Assembly: GCF_000577275.2 (NCBI RefSeq)
Contig: NZ_HG916852.1
Span: 1,243,001 to 1,307,000 of the forward strand
Direction: 5' to 3'
Length of the DNA: 64,000 nucleotides
DNA from: Rhizobium favelukesii
GTDB lineage: Bacteria > Pseudomonadota > Alphaproteobacteria > Rhizobiales > Rhizobiaceae
In this document: positions 37,805 to 47,258 of the stretch, piece after piece
Layout: every line of letters begins with the position of its first letter
How positions within the stretch are numbered: the first letter of the stretch is position 1
The notes under the pieces: generated by a model
Database searches by the model: none
What the model was told of the DNA's origin: nothing
Seen by the model: the letters and a program-made list of their open reading frames with translations, nothing else
Position numbers and translations under genes: made by a program

Positions 37805-38818
37805 TTAGAAGCCCTCCAAAACCAGCTTTCCTTTCGTCCGCCCGCTTTCGATCATCACGTGCGCCTTCTTCAGATTGGCAGCGTTGATCGTGCCCAGCGT
37901 CTCGCTGAGCGTCGTGCGGATCTCTCCGGCATCGACGAGTTCGGCAAGCTTGTTGAGCAGCTTGTGCTGTTCGATCATGTCGGGCGTGCCAAAGAGCGGT
38001 CGCGTGAACATCAGCTCCCAATGGATGGACGCGGCCTTGCGCTTGAACGGCACGATGTCGAGCGGCTTCGGATCGTCGATCAGCGCGAAGCGGCCCTGCG
38101 GCGCAATCGCCTCAACGATCTCCTTGATGTGCTGATCGGTATTGGTCGTCGAGAAGACGAAGCCCGGGTGGCCAAGGCCGAGGGCCGCCACCTGCGCTGC
38201 GATCGGCTGTGAATGGTCGACGACATGATGGGCGCCAAGCTGCTTGATCCATTCGCTCGTTTCGGGCCGGGATGCCGTTGCAATGACAATCAGGTCCGTG
38301 AGCGCACGTGCGATCTGGATCGCGACCGATCCGACGCCTCCAGCGCCGCCGATTATAAGGATTGCCGGTGCGGCCCCCGGAACGGGATCTTGTACTCTCA
38401 GCCGGTCAAAAAGCGCCTCGTAAGCCGTGATCGACGTCAAAGGCAAGGCCGCAGCTGAGGCGAAGTCGAGCGTCTTCGGTTTGCGTCCAACGATCCGCTC
38501 GTCGACGAGGTGGAATTCGGCATTGGAACCGGGGCGATTGATCACGCCGGAGTAGAAGACTTCATCGCCGGCTTTGAAGAGCGTGACCTCCGGGCCGACC
38601 GCCCTGACGACACCGGCGGCGTCCCATCCGAGCACTTTGAATTCATCAGCAGCAGGCGCAACGCCAGCGCGCACCTTCACGTCGACCGGATTGACGGATA
38701 CCGCCTTGATCTCGACCAGCAAGTCATGACCCTTCGCTTCCGGGATCGGCAGATCGACGTCGATCAGGGACGTTTCGGCGGAGATGGGCTGAGGAACCTT
38801 GTAGGCGACGGCGCGCAT
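37805..38818 (-). CDS. zinc-type alcohol dehydrogenase / quinone-oxidoreductase-like protein
   Basis: 337 aa, MDR superfamily. The N-terminal catalytic domain has VSVNPVDVKVRAG, and the NAD(P)-binding loop is IIGGAGGVGSVAIQIAR (about residues 153-169). The zinc ligands of true ADHs are not evident, so it fits the zinc-independent quinone reductase branch. It is divergent from an HxlR regulator with a 104-base gap, which suggests redox or electrophile control as in QorR-type pairs. Confidence 0.85.
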   Translation of the reverse strand: MRAVAYKVPQPISAETSLIDVDLPIPEAKGHDLLVEIKAVSVNPVDVKVRAGVAPAADEFKVLGWDAAGVVRAVGPEVTLFKAGDEVFYSGVINRPGSNAEFHLVDERIVGRKPKTLDFASAAALPLTSITAYEALFDRLRVQDPVPGAAPAILIIGGAGGVGSVAIQIARALTDLIVIATASRPETSEWIKQLGAHHVVDHSQPIAAQVAALGLGHPGFVFSTTNTDQHIKEIVEAIAPQGRFALIDDPKPLDIVPFKRKAASIHWELMFTRPLFGTPDMIEQHKLLNKLAELVDAGEIRTTLSETLGTINAANLKKAHVMIESGRTKGKLVLEGF

Positions 38819-38922
38819 GGGAAACTCCTGTGTTCGTTTGCACAGAGGCTAGATGCGTCTTATGCTCGACAAGCACAAGAATGCACAAATTCTGTACGTA
38901 GCACCAAAAAGGATACCGTCAA

Positions 38923-39321
38923 ATGTCGCTCCCTCGTGCCAAGCTGACCCGCAACTTTCCGGGTTGCCCCGTCGAAGCGACGTTGAGTTTCCTGGACGGA
39001 AAATGGAAGGGCGTGATCCTATTCCATCTGATGGGTGGGACGCTGCGCTTCAACGAACTGCGTCGCAAGCTGCCCTCCGTGACGCAACGGATGCTGACGA
39101 AGCAGCTGCGTGAGCTGGAGGAATCGGGCCTCGTCTCGCGGACGGTCTTCCCTGTTGTGCCGCCGCGTGTCGATTATGCGTTGACGCCGCTCGGCACAAC
39201 GCTGAAGCCTGTGATCAATGCGCTCGCCGCCTGGGGGGAGGAGAATGTCTTCTGCCTCCCGGAGGGGCGCCACCTTCGCGACGTCTCGGCCGCCTCAGGC
39301 GCTCCGGCGATCGAGGCCTAG
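38923..39321 (+). CDS. HxlR-family regulator with an N-terminal cysteine
   Basis: 132 aa. The winged-helix HxlR core is clear: CPVEATLSFLDGKWKGVIL, LRFNELRRKLPSVTQRML and KQLRELEESGLVSRT. Cys15 (NFPGCPVE) lies at the position of the redox-sensing cysteine in YodB/QorR/HypR relatives. It is divergent from the quinone-reductase-like gene, its likely target. Its last 27 bases overlap the end of the convergent MFS gene. Confidence 0.88.
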   Translation: MSLPRAKLTRNFPGCPVEATLSFLDGKWKGVILFHLMGGTLRFNELRRKLPSVTQRMLTKQLRELEESGLVSRTVFPVVPPRVDYALTPLGTTLKPVINALAAWGEENVFCLPEGRHLRDVSAASGAPAIEA

Positions 39322-40509
39322 GGACGCCGCAAACACAAAGATACCGATGAACGACAGGATCGCGCCGACGTAGCCGGTGGCGGCGAAGCCGTAGCCTTGT
39401 GCAATGACCAGGCCACCGAGCCAGGCACCAAGCGCGTTCGCGATATTGAAGGCGGAATGGTGCGACGCGGCAGCCAGTGTCTGCGCATCGGCGGCGACAT
39501 CCATGAGACGGGTCTGGACTGCGGGACCCGCGGCAAAGCCGCAACCGATGCAGAATACACAAAGGGCCAGCATGAAGGGATTGGCGGCCGTCAGGGAGAA
39601 CATCGTCAGCACCACGATGTTGAAGACAAGGGAGCCGCCGATCGTTCCCATCAGCGACTTGTCGGCGAACCAGGAGCCGACGACATTGCCGACGTTCATG
39701 CCGATGCCGAAGATGATCAGCATCACGGCGACCATGCTGTCCGGCAGCATCGCCACCTGCGTCGTGGTTGGCGCGATATAGCTGAACATGGCAAACATGC
39801 CGCCGAAGCCAACGGATGCCGTCGCAAGCGTCAGGAGCACTTGTGGGCGCTTGAAGGCGCCAAGCTCCCGCCTGAAGCTTGCACCCTCGGCAACACGGTC
39901 GCGGGGCACGTAATACCAGATCAGAGCAACCGTCAGAAGGCCGATGATGCCGACGATCGTAAAGGCAAGGCGCCAGTTGAGCGACTGCCCGAAAACGGTG
40001 GCGAGCGGCGTCCCGAGCAAAGTCGCGACCGTCAACCCGAGCATGACGCGGCCGACGGCGCGAGCGCGTTTGTGCATCGGCACCATGGATGCAGCGACGA
40101 TTGCGGCGACACCGAAGTAGGCTCCATGCGGCAGGCCCGTTATGAAGCGCATCGCAGTGAAGCTCTCGAAGGTTGGCGCCATCGCGCTCAAGATGTTGCC
40201 GATGGCAAAGATGCCCATGACGAGCAGGAGCAGCGAGCGGCGCGCCATCTTTGCGGCAAGCACCGCAATGATGGGTGCGCCGACAACGACGCCGAGTGCA
40301 TAGGCGCTGATTACGTAGCCTGCCTGCGGAGTTGTGACCGAGAACGTATCGGCCACATTGGGCAGAAGACCCATGATCGCGAACTCGCCGGTGCCAATGC
40401 CAAAGCCGCCGCAGGCAAGCGCCAGCTGCACGAGCGCAATCGCCATCGGCGATGGGGCTTCGACCACAGAGCTTGTGTCGATGGAATCGTTTACGGCGAC
40501 CTGGCTCAA
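39295..40509 (-). CDS. MFS transporter, DHA1 (AraJ/YdhP-like)
   Basis: 404 aa from a TTG at 40507-40509 with GGAG six bases upstream. The reading frame extends 35 codons further to an ATG, but without a ribosome site and with an atypical N-terminus. Twelve helices; GIGTGEFAIMGLLPNVADTF and the loop AAKMARRSLLLLVMG are typical of the arabinose-efflux/DHA1 group. It probably exports a drug or sugar-like compound. It is divergent from the lipid kinase and overlaps the HxlR gene tail to tail. Confidence 0.87.
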   Translation of the reverse strand: MSQVAVNDSIDTSSVVEAPSPMAIALVQLALACGGFGIGTGEFAIMGLLPNVADTFSVTTPQAGYVISAYALGVVVGAPIIAVLAAKMARRSLLLLVMGIFAIGNILSAMAPTFESFTAMRFITGLPHGAYFGVAAIVAASMVPMHKRARAVGRVMLGLTVATLLGTPLATVFGQSLNWRLAFTIVGIIGLLTVALIWYYVPRDRVAEGASFRRELGAFKRPQVLLTLATASVGFGGMFAMFSYIAPTTTQVAMLPDSMVAVMLIIFGIGMNVGNVVGSWFADKSLMGTIGGSLVFNIVVLTMFSLTAANPFMLALCVFCIGCGFAAGPAVQTRLMDVAADAQTLAAASHHSAFNIANALGAWLGGLVIAQGYGFAATGYVGAILSFIGIFVFAASLGLDRRSA

Positions 40510-40819
40510 GAGGCACTCCTTGGCATTCGATGCTTGACGTACGGGACGGGGGCGAGAGCAGTGACCGGTAGGCCGGGACATGAAGGGAGATGGAGGCGAT
40601 GCCCCACGGCCCATCTATCAACGATAGCTGCTGGAGGTCGAGTGCGTTTTCTGCAGTGCAGCGTCCCCTCACATGCATACGTGCCTTGCAAATTTGGTGG
40701 CCCTGCCGCCGCTCCTGAAGTTCGCGAAGCGCGTTTCAGCTTGAAATCGCGGGTGCAAGAACCATCTCTTAGCAGCGCGGGACAGGTTGTCACCTCTTGC
40801 TGCGGATAACAGGAACCAT
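40510..40819. other. 310-base intergenic region
   Basis: This lies between the divergent MFS and lipid-kinase starts. Beyond the two ribosome sites (GGAG at 40516-40519 on the minus strand, AGGAA at 40811 on the plus strand) I see nothing I can name. Short frames on both strands here lack start signals. Confidence 0.5.
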
Positions 40820-41764
40820 ATGAAACTTATTGGCTTTTTCAATCGCGATGGCGGGACGTTCAGAACCACCGATATGGAAGCCTATGAAAGCCGGGCCGAA
40901 GCGGTCTTCAGGGAGGCAGGCCACGATTTCAATGCAATCGTCTTCTCCGGTAAGGAGATCGTGCCTGCCATGGAGCGGGCGGCCCGCCGTGACGACATCG
41001 ACGGCATCGTCGCCGGCGGCGGCGACGGGACGATCTCGGCGGCTGCGTCCATAGCTTGGAAGAACGGTATTGCACTTGGCGTCGTGCCGGCCGGTACAAT
41101 GAACCTTTTCGCCCGTTCCTTGCGCGTTCCCCTCGACATCTGGCAGGCGCTTGAGACACTCGCTTTTGGCGAAGTCGATCACGTCGATATAGCCAGCGCC
41201 AACGGCCGGCCCTTCATTCATCAATTCTCGGCCGGGCTCCATGCGCGCATGGTTCGCTATCGAAACTCCTACACATACCGCTCGCGTCTCGGAAAGATCG
41301 GAGCAAGCGCGCGTGCCGCCTTCGGTGTCGTGCTCAATCCGCCCGAATTCGAGGTCGACTTTGAAGCCGCGGGCGTTTACGAGCGCCGCCGCGTTTCCGC
41401 AGTCTCGGTTTCGAACAACCCTTTCGGCCAGAATGCCTTGCTTTATGCAGACAGCCTCACTGGCGGCGAACTGGGCTTCTATACCGCTAAGCCGCTGAAA
41501 CCGCTCGGCGTCGCACGCCTGGCGATCGACCTCTTGAGAGGCAAGGTGAGGGAGAATGCGGACGTGATGATCATGCATCCGGCGCAAGTACATTTGCACT
41601 TTCCGAAGCTGCATTCAAAGGCGAATTGCGTGATGGATGGCGAGTTGCGTCCGCTGGAGCGGGACGTTGCGTTGAAATTGCATCCCGGCGAACTCAAGGT
41701 TTTGGTCCAGCAAGGACTTGCGGCGCAGATTGACGAAGCCGAGCGGCGCGAAGTCGCTCCCTAG
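40820..41764 (+). CDS. diacylglycerol/lipid kinase family protein (YegS/DgkB-like)
   Basis: 314 aa from the ATG at 40820 with AGGAA five bases upstream; the upstream TTG at 40787 is less likely. The nucleotide loop GGGDGTISAAAS (about residues 67-78) and VPAGTMNLFAR are the signature of the DAGK catalytic family. A C-terminal beta-sandwich contains VMDGELRPLERD. It phosphorylates a lipid or lipid-like substrate at the membrane. It stands alone, convergent with the glutamine-synthetase gene. Confidence 0.87.
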   Translation: MKLIGFFNRDGGTFRTTDMEAYESRAEAVFREAGHDFNAIVFSGKEIVPAMERAARRDDIDGIVAGGGDGTISAAASIAWKNGIALGVVPAGTMNLFARSLRVPLDIWQALETLAFGEVDHVDIASANGRPFIHQFSAGLHARMVRYRNSYTYRSRLGKIGASARAAFGVVLNPPEFEVDFEAAGVYERRRVSAVSVSNNPFGQNALLYADSLTGGELGFYTAKPLKPLGVARLAIDLLRGKVRENADVMIMHPAQVHLHFPKLHSKANCVMDGELRPLERDVALKLHPGELKVLVQQGLAAQIDEAERREVAP

Positions 41765-41828
41765 CAATCCAGGCGTTGTTATGTCGCGGGATTTCCAGGT
41801 CCGATCAGGCGCACGTCAGCATGGTCTC

Positions 41829-41851
41829 ATCGTCGAGCATTGATCGACGAT
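41829..41851. terminator. hairpin between convergent lipid kinase and GS genes
   Basis: ATCGTCGA and TCGACGAT form an 8-bp stem with a 7-base loop in the 96-base convergent gap. No T-tract is present, so termination strength is uncertain. Confidence 0.4.
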
Positions 41852-41860
41852 ATGTGGAGA

Positions 41861-43213
41861 CTACAGGCGCGGCAGGTACGTGCGGTAGTCGAAATCCGAG
41901 ACTGTGCGTAGGTAGGTGATGGCTTCCTTGCGCTTCGTGTCGCCGTAGAGCTTCTGGTAGCGCTTTCCGAATGTGTCTGCGATGAACGGGGAGGCGCTGA
42001 AAGCGTCGACCGCCGTCAGGAAATCGTGGGTCAGTTGCGTCGTGTCTTCGGGCGTGTATGAAGGTGTCGTCTCCTCGCCGGAGTCGAGCTCGGAATCGAT
42101 GCCGAGCAGCATGCCCGCGAGAATGGCAGCAAGCAGCAGATAGGGGTTTGCGTCAGCTCCGGCCACGCGGTGTTCAACCCGAGCGGCCGGGCCATTCAGA
42201 TCGGGTATGCGGACAGCTGTGCCACGGTGACCGTAGCCCCAGGTCAGGTCGACGGGGGCGAACGAGCCGGGCTGGAAGCGGCGATAGGAGTTAGCGAAGG
42301 GCGCGAAGACGAGTTGCGCATCCCGCATGGTTTGAAGCAGGCCGGCGCAGACAGATTTCAGCTTTCGCGGTTCGTCGCCTTTTGCATCGAGAATATTGCT
42401 TCCATCCTTGTCGATGACGCTGGCGTGCACGTGAAGGCCCGAACCGGCATGATCGGAGTAGGGTTTGGCCATGCAGGTCGATTTCAATCCGTGCTTGCGC
42501 GCCGCCTGTTCCACAATACGCTTCAGATAGATGCAGTCGTCTGCGGCGGCGAGGGCGTCGGGGCGATGCAGCAAGTTGATCTCGAACTGTCCGGGGCCGA
42601 ATTCCGCCGTCGTCGCATCTGCCGGTAGCCCTTGCGCCTTCGCATAGGCGCGCACGGTCTGCAGATAGTCATCGAGCGCATCGACCGCGCTCATGTCATA
42701 GAGCTGGAAGCCGTTCGGGTCGCCTCGATAAGTGAGATTGACAGGCGGCGAAGGCCGGCCGGTCTCGCGCCAATCCGGTTCGACGACGTAGAATTCGAGT
42801 TCGGTCGCGACGACTGGCGTCAGACCGCGCGCTTCATACCGCTTCAGCACGGATGCAAGGATAGCTCGGGGATCCATGAAGCTCGGCGTGCCATCGAACT
42901 CGTGCATGGTTGCAAGCACCTGCATCGAACCCTCGGGCGCCCATGGCATCGGAGCCAGGCTGCGCTCGTCCGCAATGCAATTGCCATCGGGATCGCCGAC
43001 GGAAAGCGAAAGGCCGGTGATGTCGTCGTTGTCGTCCCCCCAAATATCGAGCGACTGTGTCGAGGAGGGCAGGCGCACTTCGCCGGCCCAGATTTTCTTT
43101 TGCGCGTCGAGCGGAATCTGCTTCCCGCGCAGGTCGCCATTCATGCCGACGAGCAGGAGCTCGACGCGCGGGTTGCCGCCCGCTGCTGTGCCGTGAAGCT
43201 TGTCGTCTGCCAT
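41861..43213 (-). CDS. glutamine synthetase family protein, PuuA-like
   Basis: 450 aa from the ATG at 43211-43213 (MADDKLHG). The C-terminal catalytic domain shows KPYSDHAGSGLHVHASV, the ATP/Mn site of glutamine synthetases, and the N-terminal domain is shortened. The adenylylation tyrosine region of GlnA type I is not seen. Being divergent from a class III transaminase, it most likely acts as a gamma-glutamyl-amine ligase (for example gamma-glutamylputrescine synthetase) and not in ammonia assimilation; this is inference from context. Confidence 0.85.
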   Translation of the reverse strand: MADDKLHGTAAGGNPRVELLLVGMNGDLRGKQIPLDAQKKIWAGEVRLPSSTQSLDIWGDDNDDITGLSLSVGDPDGNCIADERSLAPMPWAPEGSMQVLATMHEFDGTPSFMDPRAILASVLKRYEARGLTPVVATELEFYVVEPDWRETGRPSPPVNLTYRGDPNGFQLYDMSAVDALDDYLQTVRAYAKAQGLPADATTAEFGPGQFEINLLHRPDALAAADDCIYLKRIVEQAARKHGLKSTCMAKPYSDHAGSGLHVHASVIDKDGSNILDAKGDEPRKLKSVCAGLLQTMRDAQLVFAPFANSYRRFQPGSFAPVDLTWGYGHRGTAVRIPDLNGPAARVEHRVAGADANPYLLLAAILAGMLLGIDSELDSGEETTPSYTPEDTTQLTHDFLTAVDAFSASPFIADTFGKRYQKLYGDTKRKEAITYLRTVSDFDYRTYLPRL

Positions 43214-43296
43214 GATCTTGAAAATCCTCGCGGAGAAGGCCAAGGTCGTAGCCTATTGGGAAGAGGCTTTCAATCTCTGAAGGTGATTTGCAAATT

Positions 43297-44664
43297 ATGT
43301 CCGATACTTACGCGCGCTCCAATCTCGCCGCCATCGACGCGGCACACCACCTGCATCCGTTCTCCGACATGGGGAAGCTGAATGCTGACGGCACCCGTAT
43401 CATTCAGCGTGGCGAGGGCGTCTACATCTGGGACAGTCAGGGCAAGCGGTATCTAGATGGCTTTGCCGGGCTGTGGTGCGTCAACGTCGGCTATGGACGC
43501 AAGGAGATTGCCGACGCCGTTGCCCGGCAGATGAATGAGCTGCCCTATTACAATACCTTCTTCGGCACGACGACGACGCCGGCCACGCTACTTGCGGAGA
43601 AGGTCACCTCCCATGCAGGGCCGCACTTCAACCACGTCTTTTTCACCGGCTCCGGCTCCGAGGCAAACGACACATGGTTCCGTATGGCGCGCGTCTATTG
43701 GAGCGCGGTCGGCAAGCCTTCGAAGAAGATCGTGATTGCCCGGAAAAACGGTTACCACGGCTCGACGGTTGCCGGCGCCAGCCTCGGCGGCATGAAGTAT
43801 ATGCATGAGCAGGGCGACCTGCCGATACCGGGCATCGAGCACATCGGACAACCTTACTGGTACGGCGAGGGCGGTGAGTTGTCTCCGGCCGAGTTCGGTG
43901 TGAAGGTCGCACGTGAATTGGAGGCCAAGATCGACGAACTCGGCGAAGAGAATGTCTCGGCGTTTGTGGCGGAGCCGATTCAGGGGGCCGCGGGTGTCAT
44001 CATCCCGCCCGCAACCTACTGGCCGGAGATCGCCCGCATCTGCAAGTCCCGCAACATCCTGCTTGTCTGCGATGAGGTCATCTGCGGCTTCGGCCGTCTC
44101 GGGGAATGGTTCGGCCACCAGTACTACGGCGTCGAACCAGATTTTGCACCGATAGCCAAAGGGCTTTCATCGGGCTACCTCCCGATCGGTGGTGTGCTCG
44201 TCAGCGACCGCATCGCTCACGTTCTGATCAACGAGGTCGGGGACTTCAATCACGGCTTTACCTATTCCGGTCACCCCGTTTGCGCCGCCGCAGCGCTCGA
44301 AAATCTCCGTATCATCGAGGACGAAAAGCTCGTCGAACGCGTTCGTGACGACATCGGTCCGTACTTTGGCAAGGTCTGGGGCGCGCTTGGCGAACACGAT
44401 CTCGTTGGAGAGGCCGTAAGCGTCGGCCTTATGGGAGCGCTTCAATTGACCACCGACAAGGCAAGCCGCACGCGCTTCGAAAAGCCGGATGCGGTCGGCG
44501 CACTGGTGCGCAATAACGCACTCGCAAACGGACTAGTTCTGCGCGCTACTGGAGATCGGATGCTGGCTTCACCGCCACTTGTTATTACACGCGAGGAGGT
44601 GGATGAGATGGCGCGTATCGTAAAGATCGCGCTTGGCGCTGCATGGAAAGAACTGCGGAACTAG
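43297..44664 (+). CDS. class III aminotransferase, SpuC-like (polyamine:pyruvate)
   Basis: 455 aa from the ATG at 43297, with AAGG upstream; a TTG at 43288 is an alternative. The PLP lysine is in FAPIAKGLSSGYLPIGGVLV and the cofactor-aspartate motif is LLVCDEVICGFGRLG. The N-terminal DSQGKRYLDGFAGLWCVNVG and TGSGSEAND are typical of omega-amino acid transaminases such as SpuC. It would convert putrescine or a similar amine with pyruvate. It shares an 83-base divergent promoter region with the GS-like gene. Confidence 0.88.
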   Translation: MSDTYARSNLAAIDAAHHLHPFSDMGKLNADGTRIIQRGEGVYIWDSQGKRYLDGFAGLWCVNVGYGRKEIADAVARQMNELPYYNTFFGTTTTPATLLAEKVTSHAGPHFNHVFFTGSGSEANDTWFRMARVYWSAVGKPSKKIVIARKNGYHGSTVAGASLGGMKYMHEQGDLPIPGIEHIGQPYWYGEGGELSPAEFGVKVARELEAKIDELGEENVSAFVAEPIQGAAGVIIPPATYWPEIARICKSRNILLVCDEVICGFGRLGEWFGHQYYGVEPDFAPIAKGLSSGYLPIGGVLVSDRIAHVLINEVGDFNHGFTYSGHPVCAAAALENLRIIEDEKLVERVRDDIGPYFGKVWGALGEHDLVGEAVSVGLMGALQLTTDKASRTRFEKPDAVGALVRNNALANGLVLRATGDRMLASPPLVITREEVDEMARIVKIALGAAWKELRN

Positions 44665-44674
44665 AACCGTGCGC

Positions 44675-46180
44675 CTAGCTCAGCTCGCGTGGATAGATCC
44701 ATGCGTAACTGAAGAGACGCTGGTCTTCCGCTCGCCCGCGAACATAACCGACGCTCATGTGTTTCACCGCCACGGCGGAGTATTGCGGGCCGAGATTTTT
44801 CTGTACCCATGCAGCCAAATCCGGCTGCAAAGCCGAAGCCTCTTGGGAGGTAAGCCAAACGGCCAAGATTGGCTTCTCAGCGCTCCACTCGTAGTCGACC
44901 TCCAGATTACCGAAAAACGTGCAAAGTGTCGGAACGTCCGGCAGTTGTAGATGCATGTTGCCGGACGCGACCCAGCCATCGGTTAACACGAGCCCTGGGC
45001 GCTTGCCTTCCTCGGCAAGAATCTTGCTGACGAACTGCTCGTAAGGCGCATTATAGGCCTCCGGTCGGCCGAAAAGCGTCGGCACGTTCGCGCGTACGAA
45101 GACCAGCGACGGCGCAACGATCATCACGGCAAGCGGCACGACAAAGAAGCGCTTCGCGAAATCCTCGGCTCGAATCCCACGCGCCTGCATCTTCAGGCAA
45201 AATGCGATCGGCATCAGGAACAGGAAGGGTAGCACCCATCGGTCGCGCATGGATGTTATGCCGATGGCGAAAACCAGCAGCAGAACCTGCAGACCAATCG
45301 CCAGGAATATCGTGTCGAAAAAGTGAGCCCAGACGGTTGTCGGCCTCAGATTGCGGAGAAACTTCCTGCCGAATATGATCGTATAAACTGCGACGAGAGG
45401 CGCGATGATCACGAGGACCTGCCCGAAAAATTCGGTCGGCCCCTTGATCAGTTTCGCGAATGCGCCGCTTGGCGCTTCTTGCGCCATTGTATTCAATGTG
45501 CGGGTTGCCGCTAGGCTGACATTGTCGAGTAGCCAAAGGCCATGCGGTAGAAAGATCACGACCGCAATAGCCAATGACATCAGGAAGCGTCGGTCGAGCA
45601 ACCGCTTCAGGCCCTCCGGATGCAGGAGCACCGCAATAAGTGCCCCAGACGCGACGAGGCTAAAATTGTACTTCGACAGCATGCCGAGGCCGAGCGTCGC
45701 GCCGATCATCACGTAGGAGAACAGCGAAGGCGCCTTCAGCGTCTTGATGATGCTGTAGATAAGCAGGTTGATCATCAGCATCTGGGCGACCGTATGGGTC
45801 AGGTCCCTTTGTGCTTGCCAGAAAACCTGTGGAATCGTGAACAGCGATAGCGTCGCGATGGCAGCAAACACCCGGTCATCGAGTACAAGTTTTGCGAGCT
45901 TGTAGTAGCTCAGAAAAAGAAGAAAAAGGACCAGATTCTTGGCTGCGGCAATCGTTGCGATCGACAGTCCGAAGACGGACACGACCATCGCCTGGAACCA
46001 GTTGTAGAGCGGCGGCTGGGTGTCGTAGCCGGCCACGAGCCATTGCGAGAAGAACGCCTGCTGGGATTCATCCACCCGCAAACCGTTTGGCACGAGCAGG
46101 CGAACGACTAACGCGACGACAAAATATGCCGCCAGCAGCAGGACAACGGTGTCCGGCTTGCGAGCCAAAAGATTACGCAT
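44675..46180 (-). CDS. GT39/PMT-type (ArnT/Rgt-like) lipid-linked glycosyltransferase
   Basis: 501 aa from the ATG at 46178-46180, which overlaps the end of the GT2 gene by eight bases. Around eleven membrane helices. The first periplasmic loop holds LRVDESQQAFFSQW and GYDTQPPLYNWF, the D-E site and sugar-donor loop of GT-C enzymes acting on prenyl-phosphate sugars. A periplasmic C-terminal domain follows. Such enzymes in rhizobia add galacturonic acid to lipid A or core. With the GT2 and YbhN-like genes it forms a lipid-linked sugar transfer unit. Confidence 0.83.
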   Translation of the reverse strand: MRNLLARKPDTVVLLLAAYFVVALVVRLLVPNGLRVDESQQAFFSQWLVAGYDTQPPLYNWFQAMVVSVFGLSIATIAAAKNLVLFLLFLSYYKLAKLVLDDRVFAAIATLSLFTIPQVFWQAQRDLTHTVAQMLMINLLIYSIIKTLKAPSLFSYVMIGATLGLGMLSKYNFSLVASGALIAVLLHPEGLKRLLDRRFLMSLAIAVVIFLPHGLWLLDNVSLAATRTLNTMAQEAPSGAFAKLIKGPTEFFGQVLVIIAPLVAVYTIIFGRKFLRNLRPTTVWAHFFDTIFLAIGLQVLLLVFAIGITSMRDRWVLPFLFLMPIAFCLKMQARGIRAEDFAKRFFVVPLAVMIVAPSLVFVRANVPTLFGRPEAYNAPYEQFVSKILAEEGKRPGLVLTDGWVASGNMHLQLPDVPTLCTFFGNLEVDYEWSAEKPILAVWLTSQEASALQPDLAAWVQKNLGPQYSAVAVKHMSVGYVRGRAEDQRLFSYAWIYPRELS

Positions 46181-47189
46181 TCTCACTTCCGTCGAAGACT
46201 TGGCGGACGATATAGTTCGGCGAGGTATCGTCACGGTAGTAGGTGCGGGCGATCATCTCGGCGAGAATGCCGGTCGTGATCAGTTGGACCGAGGAAAGCA
46301 TAAAGACGATGCCGACCATCAGCATCGGGCGGGTGCCGATATCGTTGCCCAAGATGAACTTGTCGACGAACAGATACAACATGATCAGCGCGGAGATTGC
46401 ACCAAGGCCAAGGCCGAGCGACCCGAAAAAGTGGCCGGGCCGTGCCTTGTAGCGCATGAAGAACATGACCGAGAGCAGATCAAGGATGACACGGAAGGTG
46501 CGCGAGATGCCGTACTTCGACTGTCCGTGCTGACGGGCATGGTGGGTGACGACCATCTCGCCGATGCGCGAGCTCGGCACGACGCCGGCGACCCAGGCGG
46601 GGATGAAGCGGTGCATTTCGCCCATCAGCTTCACCTGCTTGATGATCGAGGCACGGTAGATTTTCAGGCTGCAGCCATAGTCGTGCAGCTTCACGCCGGT
46701 AATGCGCCCGATCAGGTAGTTGGCGCACCACGACGGGATCTTGCGCAGCAAGAGACCGTCCTGTCGGTTCCTGCGCCAGCCCACCAGAAGATCGAGCTGG
46801 CGGCGCTCGAGTTCGCCAACCATGGACGGAATATCTTTCGGGTCGTTCTGTAAGTCGCCGTCCATCGTGGCGATCAACCGCCCTGTCGCGGCGTCGATGC
46901 CTGCCTGCATCGCGGCGGTCTGGCCGAAGTTGCGCTGCAGTTCGACAATCCTCAGGACAAGTCCCTCACGGCCGATATGCTTGCGCGCATTTGCCAGCGT
47001 CGCGTCCGTGCTGCCATCGTCGATCAGGATAAGCTCCCAGTGGTCGGGATAACCTGCCATGGCCAAGCAGATACGATCGATAAGTGGGCCGACGCTCTCT
47101 TCCTCGTTGAAGACAGGCACTACCAGCGACAATTCGACCGGCCGCATCGCTTCCACGAGACCTTGACGCGAGTCTACCGTTGTCTGCAC
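46173..47189 (-). CDS. GT2 prenyl-phosphate sugar synthase (ArnC/DPM1/RgtE-like)
   Basis: 338 aa. A GT-A domain opens with LSLVVPVFNEEESVGPLI, then LILIDDGSTD, and the metal site MDGDLQNDPKDIP. Two C-terminal membrane helices (about 235-260 and 270-300) and the tail ARTYYRDDTSPNYIVRQVF follow. Enzymes of this type move a sugar from a nucleotide donor to undecaprenyl or dodecaprenyl phosphate on the cytoplasmic face. It would feed the downstream GT39 gene, with which it overlaps. Which sugar is unknown. Confidence 0.86.
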   Translation of the reverse strand: MQTTVDSRQGLVEAMRPVELSLVVPVFNEEESVGPLIDRICLAMAGYPDHWELILIDDGSTDATLANARKHIGREGLVLRIVELQRNFGQTAAMQAGIDAATGRLIATMDGDLQNDPKDIPSMVGELERRQLDLLVGWRRNRQDGLLLRKIPSWCANYLIGRITGVKLHDYGCSLKIYRASIIKQVKLMGEMHRFIPAWVAGVVPSSRIGEMVVTHHARQHGQSKYGISRTFRVILDLLSVMFFMRYKARPGHFFGSLGLGLGAISALIMLYLFVDKFILGNDIGTRPMLMVGIVFMLSSVQLITTGILAEMIARTYYRDDTSPNYIVRQVFDGSENA

Positions 47190-47258
47190 GTTTGATTTCT
47201 CCTACAAGGCGCACGGCCACAGGCGGCTTTCGCCGCGATAGTCAGGAAAGCCTACTAT

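Noticed and set aside
39215..40809. Long frames on both strands over the MFS exporter (39215-40678 minus in another frame, 39397-40809 plus)
   Set aside because: Both are shadows of the transporter gene at 39295-40509, whose helices and start are clear.
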